Below, piece after piece: positions 35,190 to 43,049 of a DNA stretch of 64,000 nt (its first letter is position 1; each line of letters starts with the position of its first letter). Origin of the DNA: Aureimonas frigidaquae. GTDB taxonomy: Bacteria; Pseudomonadota; Alphaproteobacteria; Rhizobiales; Rhizobiaceae. The stretch lies in assembly GCF_001463905.1 (NCBI RefSeq), contig NZ_BBWR01000012.1:62001-126000 (forward strand), read 5' to 3'. The translations under genes and the position numbers were made by a program. Under the pieces are notes generated by a model. The model saw only the letters and a list, made by a program, of their open reading frames with translations. It did not search any database and was not told the DNA's origin.

Positions 35190-35635
35190 ACATCGGACAG
35201 GCCGCCCGCGCCTCCGGCGTTTCCGCCAAGATGATCCGCTATTACGAGGAAACGGGCCTCATCGCGCCGGTGGGTCGAACGGCGGCTGGCTATCGCGACT
35301 ACGCCGCCCCGCAGATCCACGAGCTGCGCTTCATCCGCCGGGCACGTGACCTTGGCTTCTCGGTGGCGGAAATCGCCGATCTCCTCAGCCTCTGGCGCGA
35401 TCGCGGCCGCAGGAGTGCCGACGTCAAAACGCTCGCACACGCCCATATCGCCGATCTGCGCGCCCGTATAGAGACCCTCAGCCAGATGGCCGACACGCTC
35501 CAGACGCTGGTCGATTGCTGCGCCGGCGACGAGCGCCCGGACTGCCCGATCCTGTCCGGACTGGAGCTGGACGAGGGCGCGCCGCCGCGCAAGGGCGGCA
35601 AGACCCGCCTGAACGCCCACCTGCCCGCGGAGTAG
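35186..35635 (+). CDS. cueR: Cu(I)-responsive MerR-family regulator CueR
   Basis: A 149-aa MerR-family activator. The N-terminal helix-turn-helix reads MNIGQAARASGVSAKMIRYY, followed by the dimerisation helix. The copper-site cysteines are Cys112 and Cys120 (CCAGDERPDCPIL), exactly the spacing and position of CueR. It should bind the dyad before copA and activate it under copper stress. It overlaps copA and is thus autoregulated. A Lys/Arg-rich tail follows the metal loop. Confidence 0.93.
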   Translation: MNIGQAARASGVSAKMIRYYEETGLIAPVGRTAAGYRDYAAPQIHELRFIRRARDLGFSVAEIADLLSLWRDRGRRSADVKTLAHAHIADLRARIETLSQMADTLQTLVDCCAGDERPDCPILSGLELDEGAPPRKGGKTRLNAHLPAE

Positions 35636-35643
35636 CCGGAGTT

Positions 35644-36420
35644 TTGCGCGCACCTCTGTCCCGCCTTCTCGCAACGCTCCTCCTGCTGGGCGCCGCAGCG
35701 CCGCCGGAACCGGCCCGCGCCGACATATGCGTGCCCGAGCGTTTCGAGGGCGCCGATTACATCGTCTGCACCGTGGACCCGGCACAGGACAAACTGCGCA
35801 TCTTCTGGCGCGGGGCGGACGGGCGTCCGTACCGAAGCTTTTCCAACCTTGCCCGAGGGCTCGCCGACCAAGGCGACAGCCTGGTCTTCGCGATCAATGG
35901 TGGCATGTACGAGCCCGACTACACGCCCCTCGGCCTCTATGTGGAGGATGGCAGGGAGCTGCGGCCGGCCGATCAGACACGGATCGACAAGCCGCAAAGA
36001 AAGGTTCCCAATTTCTACAAAACGCCGAACGGCATCTTCTATGTGAGCGTAGAAGGCGATGCTGCGATCCTGACCACGCCGGCCTTCCTGGCGCGAGGAC
36101 CGGCCACCCGCATGGCGACGCAATCCGGCCCCATGCTGGTGATCGACGGCGCCCTGCATCCGGCGCTGATCCCCGGCTCGAGCGATCGGACGCGCAGGAG
36201 CGGCGTCGGGGTCTGTGAGACTGGCCGTGTCCGCTTTGCCATCAGCCAGGACAGCGTCAACTTCCACAGCTTCGCGCGCCTGTTCCGGGACCACCTGTCC
36301 TGTCCGAACGCGCTGTTCCTGGATGGCGGTCGCGGTGCAGGCCTCTACGCACCGTCGCTCGACCGCAACGACTGGTCCTGGCACGGCGGCTACGGGCCGA
36401 TGATCGGGCTCGTCGAGTGA
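35644..36420 (+). CDS. Secreted phosphodiester glycosidase family protein (DUF2233/NAGPA-like)
   Basis: A 258-aa protein. The TTG at 35644, with CCGGAG before it and 8 bases after cueR, begins a signal peptide (SRLLATLLLLGAAAPPEPARA, cut before DIC). The mature domain has AINGGMYEPDYTPLGLY, QSGPMLVIDG and FLDGGRGAGLY, the conserved acidic/Gly motifs of the phosphodiester glycosidase (NAGPA) fold. The substrate is unknown; envelope glycans or exopolymers are plausible. Its position right after cueR suggests copper-linked expression, though this may be accidental read-through. Confidence 0.75.
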   Translation: MRAPLSRLLATLLLLGAAAPPEPARADICVPERFEGADYIVCTVDPAQDKLRIFWRGADGRPYRSFSNLARGLADQGDSLVFAINGGMYEPDYTPLGLYVEDGRELRPADQTRIDKPQRKVPNFYKTPNGIFYVSVEGDAAILTTPAFLARGPATRMATQSGPMLVIDGALHPALIPGSSDRTRRSGVGVCETGRVRFAISQDSVNFHSFARLFRDHLSCPNALFLDGGRGAGLYAPSLDRNDWSWHGGYGPMIGLVE

Positions 36421-36494
36421 ACGGTCCCCTTGCATCAGTCGGCCCGACCAGGCTTATGGTCAAAACGGGGCCTTACCGGAGCTCAGGCAGCCTC

Positions 36495-38174
36495 TCAGGG
36501 CCGCGCATCCGCCACGATCCACCCGGCCGCCTTCTCCGCGATCATCAGCGTCGGCGCATTGGTATTGCCGCTCGTGATCCTCGGCATGATGCCGGCATCC
36601 ACGACGCGCAGGCCGTCAATGCCACGCACTCTCAGACGGCTGTCCACCACGGCCATCGGGTCGTCGTCGCGGCCCATCTTCGTCGTCCCGACCGGGTGGA
36701 AGATGGTGCTGGCGATATCGCCCGCGAGCCGGGCCAGTTCCTCGTCGCTCTGGAACTGCGGGCCGGGCTTCCATTCCTGCGGCTGGTACTTTGCGAGCGC
36801 CGGTTGCGATACGATCCGGCGCACCTGCCGCAGGCTTTCGGCAGCGATCTGACGATCCTCGTCCGTGCTGAGGTAGTTCGGCGCGATCGAAGGGGCATCA
36901 CCTGCCTTAGCGGAGCGGATGCGCACGCTTCCGACGCTCGTCGGATTGAGGTTGCAGACGCTCGCGGTGAAGGCGGGCACGCTGTGCAACGGTTCTCCGA
37001 ACGCCTCCAGGCTCAGCGGCTGAACATGGTATTCAAGGTTGGCATAGGCCTGGCGCGCGTTCGAGCGGGTGAAGGCGCCGAGCTGCGAGGGCGACATGCT
37101 CATCGGGCCGCTGCGTTTCAGAACATATTCGAGCCCGATCTTCGCCTTGCCGAAGAGCGTGTTGGCGAGCGTGTTCAAGGTCTTCGCACTGCCGACCTTG
37201 AAGACCGCGCGGATCTGCAAATGGTCCTGCAGGTTTTCACCCACGCCCGGCAGATCGTGGGCGACCTCGATGCCATGGCGCTTCAAAAGTCCGGCCGGGC
37301 CAATCCCTGACAGTTGCAGGAGCTGGGGCGAGCCGATCGCACCGGCTGACAGGATCACTTCCCGCCTGGCCCGCACCTCCCGGCGCTGCCGCTGCCGCTG
37401 GAGGACGACGCCGGCGCAGCGCCGACGGCCCGAGCCATCCTGCTCCAGGACAAGCCGTTCGACATGCGCCTCGGTCCAGACCGTGAGGTTCGGGCGGTTC
37501 CGCGCGGGGCGCAGAAAGGCCTTCGAGGTGTTCCAGCGCCAGCCACCGCGCTGGTTCACCTCGAAATAGCCGACGCCTTCATTGTCACCGGTGTTGAAAT
37601 CGTCCGAGCGGGGAATGCCTGCCTCGACGGCGGCCTGCGCAAAGGATTCCAGGATGTCCCATTTCAAGCGCTGCTTCTCGATCCGCCATTCGCCGCCATG
37701 GCCATGCATATCCGAGAAGCGGCTGTTGCCACCGGTCTTGGGGTCGGCGCCATTGTCGAGCCTGTAATGATCCTCATGAGCTTTGAACTCGGGCAGGCAG
37801 TTCTGCCAGGTCCAGGCTTCGTCGCCCGTATCCCTTGCCCAGCCGTCGAAGTCACGCGCCTGGCCCCGCATGTAGATCATGCCGTTGATCGAGGAGCAGC
37901 CACCGAGCGTCTTGCCGCGCGGATAGCGCAGCGTCCGCCCGTTCAGCCCGGCATCCGGCTCGGTGTTGAAGAGCCAGTCGGTGCGTGGATTGCCGATACA
38001 GTAGAGATAGCCAACCGGAATGTGGATCCAGGGATAGTCGTCCTTCCGCCCGGCCTCCAGCAGTAGGACGCGCATCCGTGGGTCACCGCTCAAACGGTTG
38101 GCAAGCAGGCAGCCTGCGGAACCGCCGCCGACTATGATATAATCAAATGCCTCATGCGATGGGAGGGAAGCCAT
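36495..38174 (-). CDS. GMC-family FAD oxidoreductase (choline dehydrogenase-like)
   Basis: A 559-aa flavoprotein. The dinucleotide fold is IIVGGGSAGCLLANRL, the GMC signature 1 is GKTLGGCSSINGMIYMRG, signature 2 is GAIGSPQLLQLSGIGP, and the C-terminal catalytic region is FHPVGTTKMG and SGNTNAPTLMIAEKA. It resembles choline and alcohol dehydrogenases, but no BetB aldehyde dehydrogenase is adjacent, so the substrate may be another alcohol. ATG 38174 has GGTGA at 5 bases; the GTG at 38183 is a possible alternative. It diverges from a LysR regulator that probably controls it. Confidence 0.88.
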   Translation of the reverse strand: MASLPSHEAFDYIIVGGGSAGCLLANRLSGDPRMRVLLLEAGRKDDYPWIHIPVGYLYCIGNPRTDWLFNTEPDAGLNGRTLRYPRGKTLGGCSSINGMIYMRGQARDFDGWARDTGDEAWTWQNCLPEFKAHEDHYRLDNGADPKTGGNSRFSDMHGHGGEWRIEKQRLKWDILESFAQAAVEAGIPRSDDFNTGDNEGVGYFEVNQRGGWRWNTSKAFLRPARNRPNLTVWTEAHVERLVLEQDGSGRRRCAGVVLQRQRQRREVRARREVILSAGAIGSPQLLQLSGIGPAGLLKRHGIEVAHDLPGVGENLQDHLQIRAVFKVGSAKTLNTLANTLFGKAKIGLEYVLKRSGPMSMSPSQLGAFTRSNARQAYANLEYHVQPLSLEAFGEPLHSVPAFTASVCNLNPTSVGSVRIRSAKAGDAPSIAPNYLSTDEDRQIAAESLRQVRRIVSQPALAKYQPQEWKPGPQFQSDEELARLAGDIASTIFHPVGTTKMGRDDDPMAVVDSRLRVRGIDGLRVVDAGIMPRITSGNTNAPTLMIAEKAAGWIVADARP

Positions 38175-38341
38175 GGCCGTCACCGTTCCGCCGCCCGGTT
38201 CGGATGGAACAGCACATGTGCGTAGCGGTGCGGATCCTGCCGTGTCATGCGCGCCTCCCAGCCTTCTTCCGAAAGGAATAGCGAAGGATCGGCCTGCAAA
38301 TCCAATGATGAATCCGACGATGCGTTATAAGCGAAGCTAAT

Positions 38342-39268
38342 ATGCTGCCCTTGATCGATCTCAAGACCCTGCGGGCCTTCGCCATGGTGGCGCGGGAAGG
38401 CAACGTCACCCGCGCTGCCGAGAAGCTTCATGTCACGCAGCCTGCGGTCACGCTGCAGTTGAAGCGCCTTGCGGCGCAAACCGGGCTCAGGCTGTTTCGC
38501 AGGACCTCCTCGGGCCTTGAGTTGACGCAGGAGGGGGCTCTGCTTGCCGCGAAGGCAGAGCAGGTTCTGGCGGCCTACACCGATTTCGGCCAGACGGCGG
38601 GGCGATTGGCAACGCGCATGCGCGGCACGCTGCGGATCGGCACGATCATCGACCCGGAGTTCACGCGCCTCGGCGCCTTTCTGAAGGCGCTGATCGACAT
38701 CGGCCCGGGCATCGAGACGACACTTCGCCACGGCATGAGCGGGGATGTGCCCGCGGGGCTGCGGCGGAACGAACTGGATGCCGGCTTCTACCTCGGCGAT
38801 CCGAGGGACTACGATCCCGTGGCCGAGTTTTCGCAGCAACCGAATACCGGGTTGTTCCATGCCCGGGAACTGGCGCAACTGACCTATCGCGTCGTTGCAC
38901 CGCCAGCACTGGCCAGCCTCGTGCGCGGCGCGGACTGGGCGCAGCTGGCATCCCTGCCGTGGATCGGGACCCCGCTTGCATCGGTGCACAACCGGCTGCT
39001 GGGGCGTCTCTTCGCCGATCTCGGCCTGCGCCAGAACATCGTGTCGGAGGTCGACCAGGAATCCTCGATGGTTGCGATGGTGCGTACGGGCATCGGCCTC
39101 AGCCTCTGCCGGGAATCGATCGCCCTCCACGAGCAGCAGGCGCACGGGCTCTTCGTTGCCGATGCGGTCAAAATCACAACGACGCTGCGCTTCATCTGCC
39201 TGGAATCGCGCATGAGCGATCCGACGATCGTGGCGGCATTCAACGCGATCAAACGTGTGTGGGGTTGA
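38342..39268 (+). CDS. LysR-family transcriptional regulator
   Basis: A 308-aa LysR-type regulator. The winged helix-turn-helix is FAMVAREGNVTRAAEKLHVT with QPAVTLQLKRL, and the remainder is a two-lobed effector domain (RGTLRIGTIIDPEF onwards). It diverges from the GMC oxidoreductase across 167 bases, the classical layout for a LysR activator and its target. A short imperfect dyad, AGCGAAGCT, lies just before the ATG and could be part of its own operator. The start has only a weak ribosome site (GAAG). Confidence 0.88.
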   Translation: MLPLIDLKTLRAFAMVAREGNVTRAAEKLHVTQPAVTLQLKRLAAQTGLRLFRRTSSGLELTQEGALLAAKAEQVLAAYTDFGQTAGRLATRMRGTLRIGTIIDPEFTRLGAFLKALIDIGPGIETTLRHGMSGDVPAGLRRNELDAGFYLGDPRDYDPVAEFSQQPNTGLFHARELAQLTYRVVAPPALASLVRGADWAQLASLPWIGTPLASVHNRLLGRLFADLGLRQNIVSEVDQESSMVAMVRTGIGLSLCRESIALHEQQAHGLFVADAVKITTTLRFICLESRMSDPTIVAAFNAIKRVWG

Positions 39269-39310
39269 TAGCGGCCTGAGCGATGCCGGAGGGATGCACG
39301 CTGTAACCCG

Positions 39311-39664
39311 TCAAGCCGCCTTTGCTTCTGGCCTCGCGGCATGTTCCTCGCCCCATGCCTTCAAAGCCAGGATGACGGGTTCGAGCGTCCGCCCGCGCGG
39401 AGTCAGGCTGTATTCCACCTTGGGCGGCACTTCCGGGTAGATCTTCCGATGAACCAGCCCATCGGCCTCCAGCTCGCGCAGCTGGTTCGTCAGCATGCGC
39501 TGCGTGCAGTTCGCCAATTGCCGCCGCAATTCGTTGAAGCGCATCGTCCCGCTCAAAAGGTGGAACAGGACAACGCCCTTCCACTTGCCGTCGATCAGCT
39601 GGAGCGTTGCCTCGACCGGGCAACCGGGGCTGCAATCCTGGCCCGGATGACGAACACGCGCCAT
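39311..39664 (-). CDS. HxlR-family transcriptional regulator
   Basis: A 117-aa winged-helix protein. The HxlR signature CPVEATLQLIDGKWKGVVLF with MRFNELRRQLANCTQRMLTN is intact. Two cysteines near the N-terminus (CSPGC) may sense redox or electrophiles, as in several HxlR proteins. It diverges from the alcohol dehydrogenase gene over 107 bases and is probably its repressor or activator. The last residues are a short Ala-rich tail. Confidence 0.9.
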   Translation of the reverse strand: MARVRHPGQDCSPGCPVEATLQLIDGKWKGVVLFHLLSGTMRFNELRRQLANCTQRMLTNQLRELEADGLVHRKIYPEVPPKVEYSLTPRGRTLEPVILALKAWGEEHAARPEAKAA

Positions 39665-39731
39665 GACGGTATCCTTTTCGACACTATGTGCGGATTTTGT
39701 GCGTTCTTGCGAGGATGATCACAACACATAA

Positions 39732-39744
39732 GTTGGGCCCCAAC
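39732..39744. promoter_or_regulatory. Candidate HxlR operator dyad
   Basis: GTTGGG-C-CCCAAC is a 6+1+6 dyad, 27 bases before the dehydrogenase ATG. An interrupted ACTATGTG/CACATAAG pair lies further upstream in the same gap. Either could be the HxlR site; the choice is uncertain. Confidence 0.4.
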
Positions 39745-39771
39745 AAGCAAGTCCAAATACAGGGGACCCAC

Positions 39772-40794
39772 ATGAAAGCTGTCGGCTACCGCGCACCGGG
39801 TGCAATCGATCGCGACGACGCCCTCGTCGATATCGAGCTGGACACGCCTTTGGCCAGCGGCCGCGACCTGCTCGTTGCGGTCAAGGCCATCTCCGTGAAC
39901 CCGGTGGACACCAAGGTCCGTCAGCGCGCCACGCCGGAGGGCGATGGCTGGAAGGTGCTCGGCTGGGACGCGGCGGGCGTCGTGTCGGCCGTCGGCGACG
40001 CCGTCGAGGGCTTCGCGGTCGGCGATGCAGTCTATTATGCCGGCGCGCTCGGTCGGCCGGGCACCAATGCTGAATACCATCTGGTCGATGCGCGGATCGT
40101 CAGCAGAAAGCCCGCCTCGCTCGACTTTGCGGATGCCGCCGCGCTTCCCCTGACCGCCATCACCGCCTGGGAAGCCCTGTTCGACCGCCTGATGGTCAAC
40201 ACGCCGGTGCCTGGCGCAGCACCCGCCCTCCTCATCATCGGGGGTGCGGGTGGTGTCGGCTCGATCGCCATTCAGATCGCGCGGGCCGCAACCGATCTGA
40301 CCGTCATCGCCACGGCTTCCCGGCCGGAAACCGCCGACTGGTGCCGCGCGCTCGGCGCACACCACGTCATCGACCATTCGAAGCCGCTGGCAGGGGAAAT
40401 CGCGGGTCTGGCCCTCGGCGCCCCCCCGGCTTTTGTCTTTTCGACGACCAACACCGACGCGCATCTGCCGGCCATCGCCGAGCTGATCGCGCCCCAGGGA
40501 CGGTTCGCGCTGATCGACGATCCGGCGGTGCTCGACGTCAACCCCCTCAAGCGCAAGAGCGTGTCCACGCATTGGGAGTTCATGTTCACGCGTTCCATGT
40601 TCGAGACGGCCGACATCGCCGAACAGGGCAGGCTGCTGGCCGAAATCGCGCGTCTCATCGATGCTGGCAGAATCCGCACCACGCGCACCGAAACCTTCGG
40701 CACGATCAACGCGGCCAACCTCAAGCGCGCCCATGCGCTGATTGAAAGCGGCCGTGCGCGGGGCAAGATCGTTCTGGAAGGGTTTGGCGCTTAA
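39772..40794 (+). CDS. Zinc-binding-type alcohol dehydrogenase / quinone reductase (MDR)
   Basis: A 340-aa medium-chain dehydrogenase/reductase. A GroES-like N-terminal half (VKAISVNPVDTKVRQ, LGWDAAGVV) leads into a Rossmann fold with IIGGAGGVGSIAIQIA for NAD(P)H. The structural-zinc cysteine cluster is absent, so it belongs with the zinc-independent quinone/enone reductases despite the family's usual zinc-binding name. AGGGGA precedes the ATG at 39772. Divergent from hxlR; HxlR-controlled members often act on quinones or aldehydes. Confidence 0.88.
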   Translation: MKAVGYRAPGAIDRDDALVDIELDTPLASGRDLLVAVKAISVNPVDTKVRQRATPEGDGWKVLGWDAAGVVSAVGDAVEGFAVGDAVYYAGALGRPGTNAEYHLVDARIVSRKPASLDFADAAALPLTAITAWEALFDRLMVNTPVPGAAPALLIIGGAGGVGSIAIQIARAATDLTVIATASRPETADWCRALGAHHVIDHSKPLAGEIAGLALGAPPAFVFSTTNTDAHLPAIAELIAPQGRFALIDDPAVLDVNPLKRKSVSTHWEFMFTRSMFETADIAEQGRLLAEIARLIDAGRIRTTRTETFGTINAANLKRAHALIESGRARGKIVLEGFGA

Positions 40795-40827
40795 GAGCAC
40801 TCGCTCGTCGGCCTGCGCATTGCCCCT

Positions 40828-41460
40828 TCATTTTCCTTCCTGCGCCAGAAGATAAGCAGTCACCATCCTCGTTGCTTCTTTCCGAACGACAGGTGACAGA
40901 AGATCATTCCGGCGAGAGGCGGCGTGGACGATGCCTTCCAGTGCGTCCGCCAGAATGCGGGCTGCGGCAGCGTGGTCCGCCCCCTTCTCGCTTGGGGCAG
41001 CGCTGGCCCTGATGAAGTCTTCGTAGCGGCGATGATACTCACGCTCGAAGGCGTCATAGAATTCCCTCGGAGCGAGCGGCACTTCGTCGATGAGGATCCG
41101 ATGCAGATTCTGGTCGGTCGCATGGAGCGCCACGACGCCATCGATCCATCGACCGACACGCTGTTCGAGCGTCACGGATTCCCCCTCCGTTTCGAGAGCG
41201 GGAAGCACACGAAGAATTTCATCGAGGTGTCGTTTGCGAATGGCTTCGGCAATCGACAGATTGTTCGGGAAATACTGATACAGGGAGCCGATGCTGACGC
41301 CGGCAGTACGCGCCACCTCGTTGGTGGTGAAGTTGGCCCAGCCCCTTCGCGCCAGAACGCGAGCGCCTGCCTCGACGATACTCTCCACCGTGCTCTGAGA
41401 GCGCTTTTGCCTTGGCTCCTTGCGCATCGCGCGGTGGGTCGCGGGAATGCGAGTAGCCAT
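40828..41460 (-). CDS. TetR/AcrR-family transcriptional regulator
   Basis: A 210-aa repressor. The N-terminal helix-turn-helix is FTTNEVARTAGVSIGSLYQY with FPNN; the C-terminal ligand-binding domain is helical and unassigned. The ATG at 41460 has a strong GGAGGTGG site and replaces the longer open frame. It diverges from a CurA-like reductase, and the shared 88-base gap contains a TetR-like dyad, so it probably represses both genes until a reactive substrate appears. Confidence 0.9.
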   Translation of the reverse strand: MATRIPATHRAMRKEPRQKRSQSTVESIVEAGARVLARRGWANFTTNEVARTAGVSIGSLYQYFPNNLSIAEAIRKRHLDEILRVLPALETEGESVTLEQRVGRWIDGVVALHATDQNLHRILIDEVPLAPREFYDAFEREYHRRYEDFIRASAAPSEKGADHAAAARILADALEGIVHAASRRNDLLSPVVRKEATRMVTAYLLAQEGK

Positions 41461-41482
41461 GCGCCACCTCCGTTTCATAAAA

Positions 41483-41496
41483 TGAGCATACGCTCA
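41483..41496. promoter_or_regulatory. TetR-type operator dyad
   Basis: TGAGC-ATAC-GCTCA is a 5-bp dyad within an ATGAGCATACGCTCACAT context, typical of TetR-family operators. It lies 22 bases from the tetR start and 52 from the reductase start, well placed to control both. Confidence 0.7.
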
Positions 41497-41548
41497 CATC
41501 TGTCATCAGACCAGAACAGAGCGCAATCATTGCTTCGGAGCGCGCCTT

Positions 41549-42580
41549 ATGTCTGCCAGTCCAAACAACAACCGCGAAGTCAAACTCGTCCGTCACGTCA
41601 AAGGTGCAATTCATCCCGAAGACTTTGCGATTGCGGACACGATCGTCCCTCCGCCCGGGCCATATAATGTCGTGGTTCGCAACCGGTGGTTCCGCGTTTC
41701 CATCTCGACCCGGTTGATGGCGCAGGAGGATGCGAAGGCCGCCGAGGGAATCCCCTTTCCGCCCCTCAACCCCGGCGATACGCTGGCGGACGGCGCAATC
41801 GGTGAGGTGGTCCAGGCTGGATCGGCCTGCAGCCTCGCTGTCGGCAGCCTCGTCATGCACCCGTTCGGATGGCGCGAATATGCCAGCGTCCCTGAACACG
41901 ACTGCAGGCTGATCGACAGCGACGATCCAGACCCGGCTGCCTATCTCGGCCACGGCTGGACGGCCTATGCCGCGCTGACCCGTGGCATTCAGGTAAAGAA
42001 CGGGGATACGGTATTCGTTTCCAGCGGAGCGGGGGCGATCGGTTCGATGGCGGGACAGATTGCCCGGCTCCTCGGCGCAGCGCGCGTGGTTGGCAGTACA
42101 AGCACGCGCGAAAAGGCAGGCTGGATGCAGGACGAGCTTGGGTATGACGCCGTCGTCACCCGTGACGGTGGGCCCATCGCCGAGCAACTCGCGAAAGCCG
42201 CGCCAGAAGGCATTGACGTCATCGTGGACATGGTGGGCGGGGACCAGCTTGCGGCAGCCATCGGGCTGGCCAAGGACGGGGCCCGTTGCGTCCTGCTTGG
42301 CGCGCTGACTGCCGAACTCAACCCGGACAAGGCATCCTTGCAGGCTCCGGTGACATTGGACAGCTGTCAGATCATATTCAAAGGCATGACATTGCAAGGC
42401 TTCAGCGCGGATCATGCTCCCGATGCGTTCGGACTCTGGATCCGGGACTTAAAGACATGGAAGCGTCAGGGACGCATCCATCTCCCGGCCGCGACCTCCA
42501 AGGGAATTGAAAGCGCGACCTCTGCCTTGCGGCAAGCCTGTGCGGGCCAGCTCAAGGGCGTGGTGCTGGTCGAGCTATAG
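41549..42580 (+). CDS. CurA-like NADP-dependent oxidoreductase (MDR)
   Basis: A 343-aa member of the leukotriene B4 12-hydroxydehydrogenase/curcumin-reductase branch of the MDR superfamily. The NADP site is SSGAGAIGSMAGQIARL, with DGAIGEVVQAGS and VSISTRLMAQ in the N-terminal half. It has no zinc ligands. These enzymes reduce double bones of enones and similar electrophiles. It is divergent from tetR, whose dyad lies in its promoter. A 199-base gap before tRNA-fMet holds nothing that I can identify. Confidence 0.87.
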   Translation: MSASPNNNREVKLVRHVKGAIHPEDFAIADTIVPPPGPYNVVVRNRWFRVSISTRLMAQEDAKAAEGIPFPPLNPGDTLADGAIGEVVQAGSACSLAVGSLVMHPFGWREYASVPEHDCRLIDSDDPDPAAYLGHGWTAYAALTRGIQVKNGDTVFVSSGAGAIGSMAGQIARLLGAARVVGSTSTREKAGWMQDELGYDAVVTRDGGPIAEQLAKAAPEGIDVIVDMVGGDQLAAAIGLAKDGARCVLLGALTAELNPDKASLQAPVTLDSCQIIFKGMTLQGFSADHAPDAFGLWIRDLKTWKRQGRIHLPAATSKGIESATSALRQACAGQLKGVVLVEL

Positions 42581-42779
42581 GCGGAGAAAGCCGTAGGAAG
42601 GCACCGTCGTTCGCACGGGCTGGCGAAAACTGATGGATGAACGTCCGTCGCCTTATCCCTGCTTGCACGCAGCCGGCGCCCGGCCGGAACGGCCGATATT
42701 CAGATAGCCTGAAGCAGAAAAGGCCGCCATCTGGCAGCCTAGGCGGGAATACATCGATTTTCTGGCTTTATCCGTAAAG

Positions 42780-42856
<77 letters not shown>

Positions 42857-43049
42857 ACACGCCGCTGCGTCTTGCGCTGCGGTGAGGTCGATATAGGCGA
42901 CGGGCGGGAGAATGAAAAGCCTTTTCGGCCGGCAGGCGACAAAAATCTTTCACATTGCGGGAAAGGCCCCGCAATGCTGGTCACCGTTGGGCAAGATTAA
43001 TGCACGGGCAGCGGGCCCGTGCAAGTGATGCGGTGTGCGGGTTGGCGAA

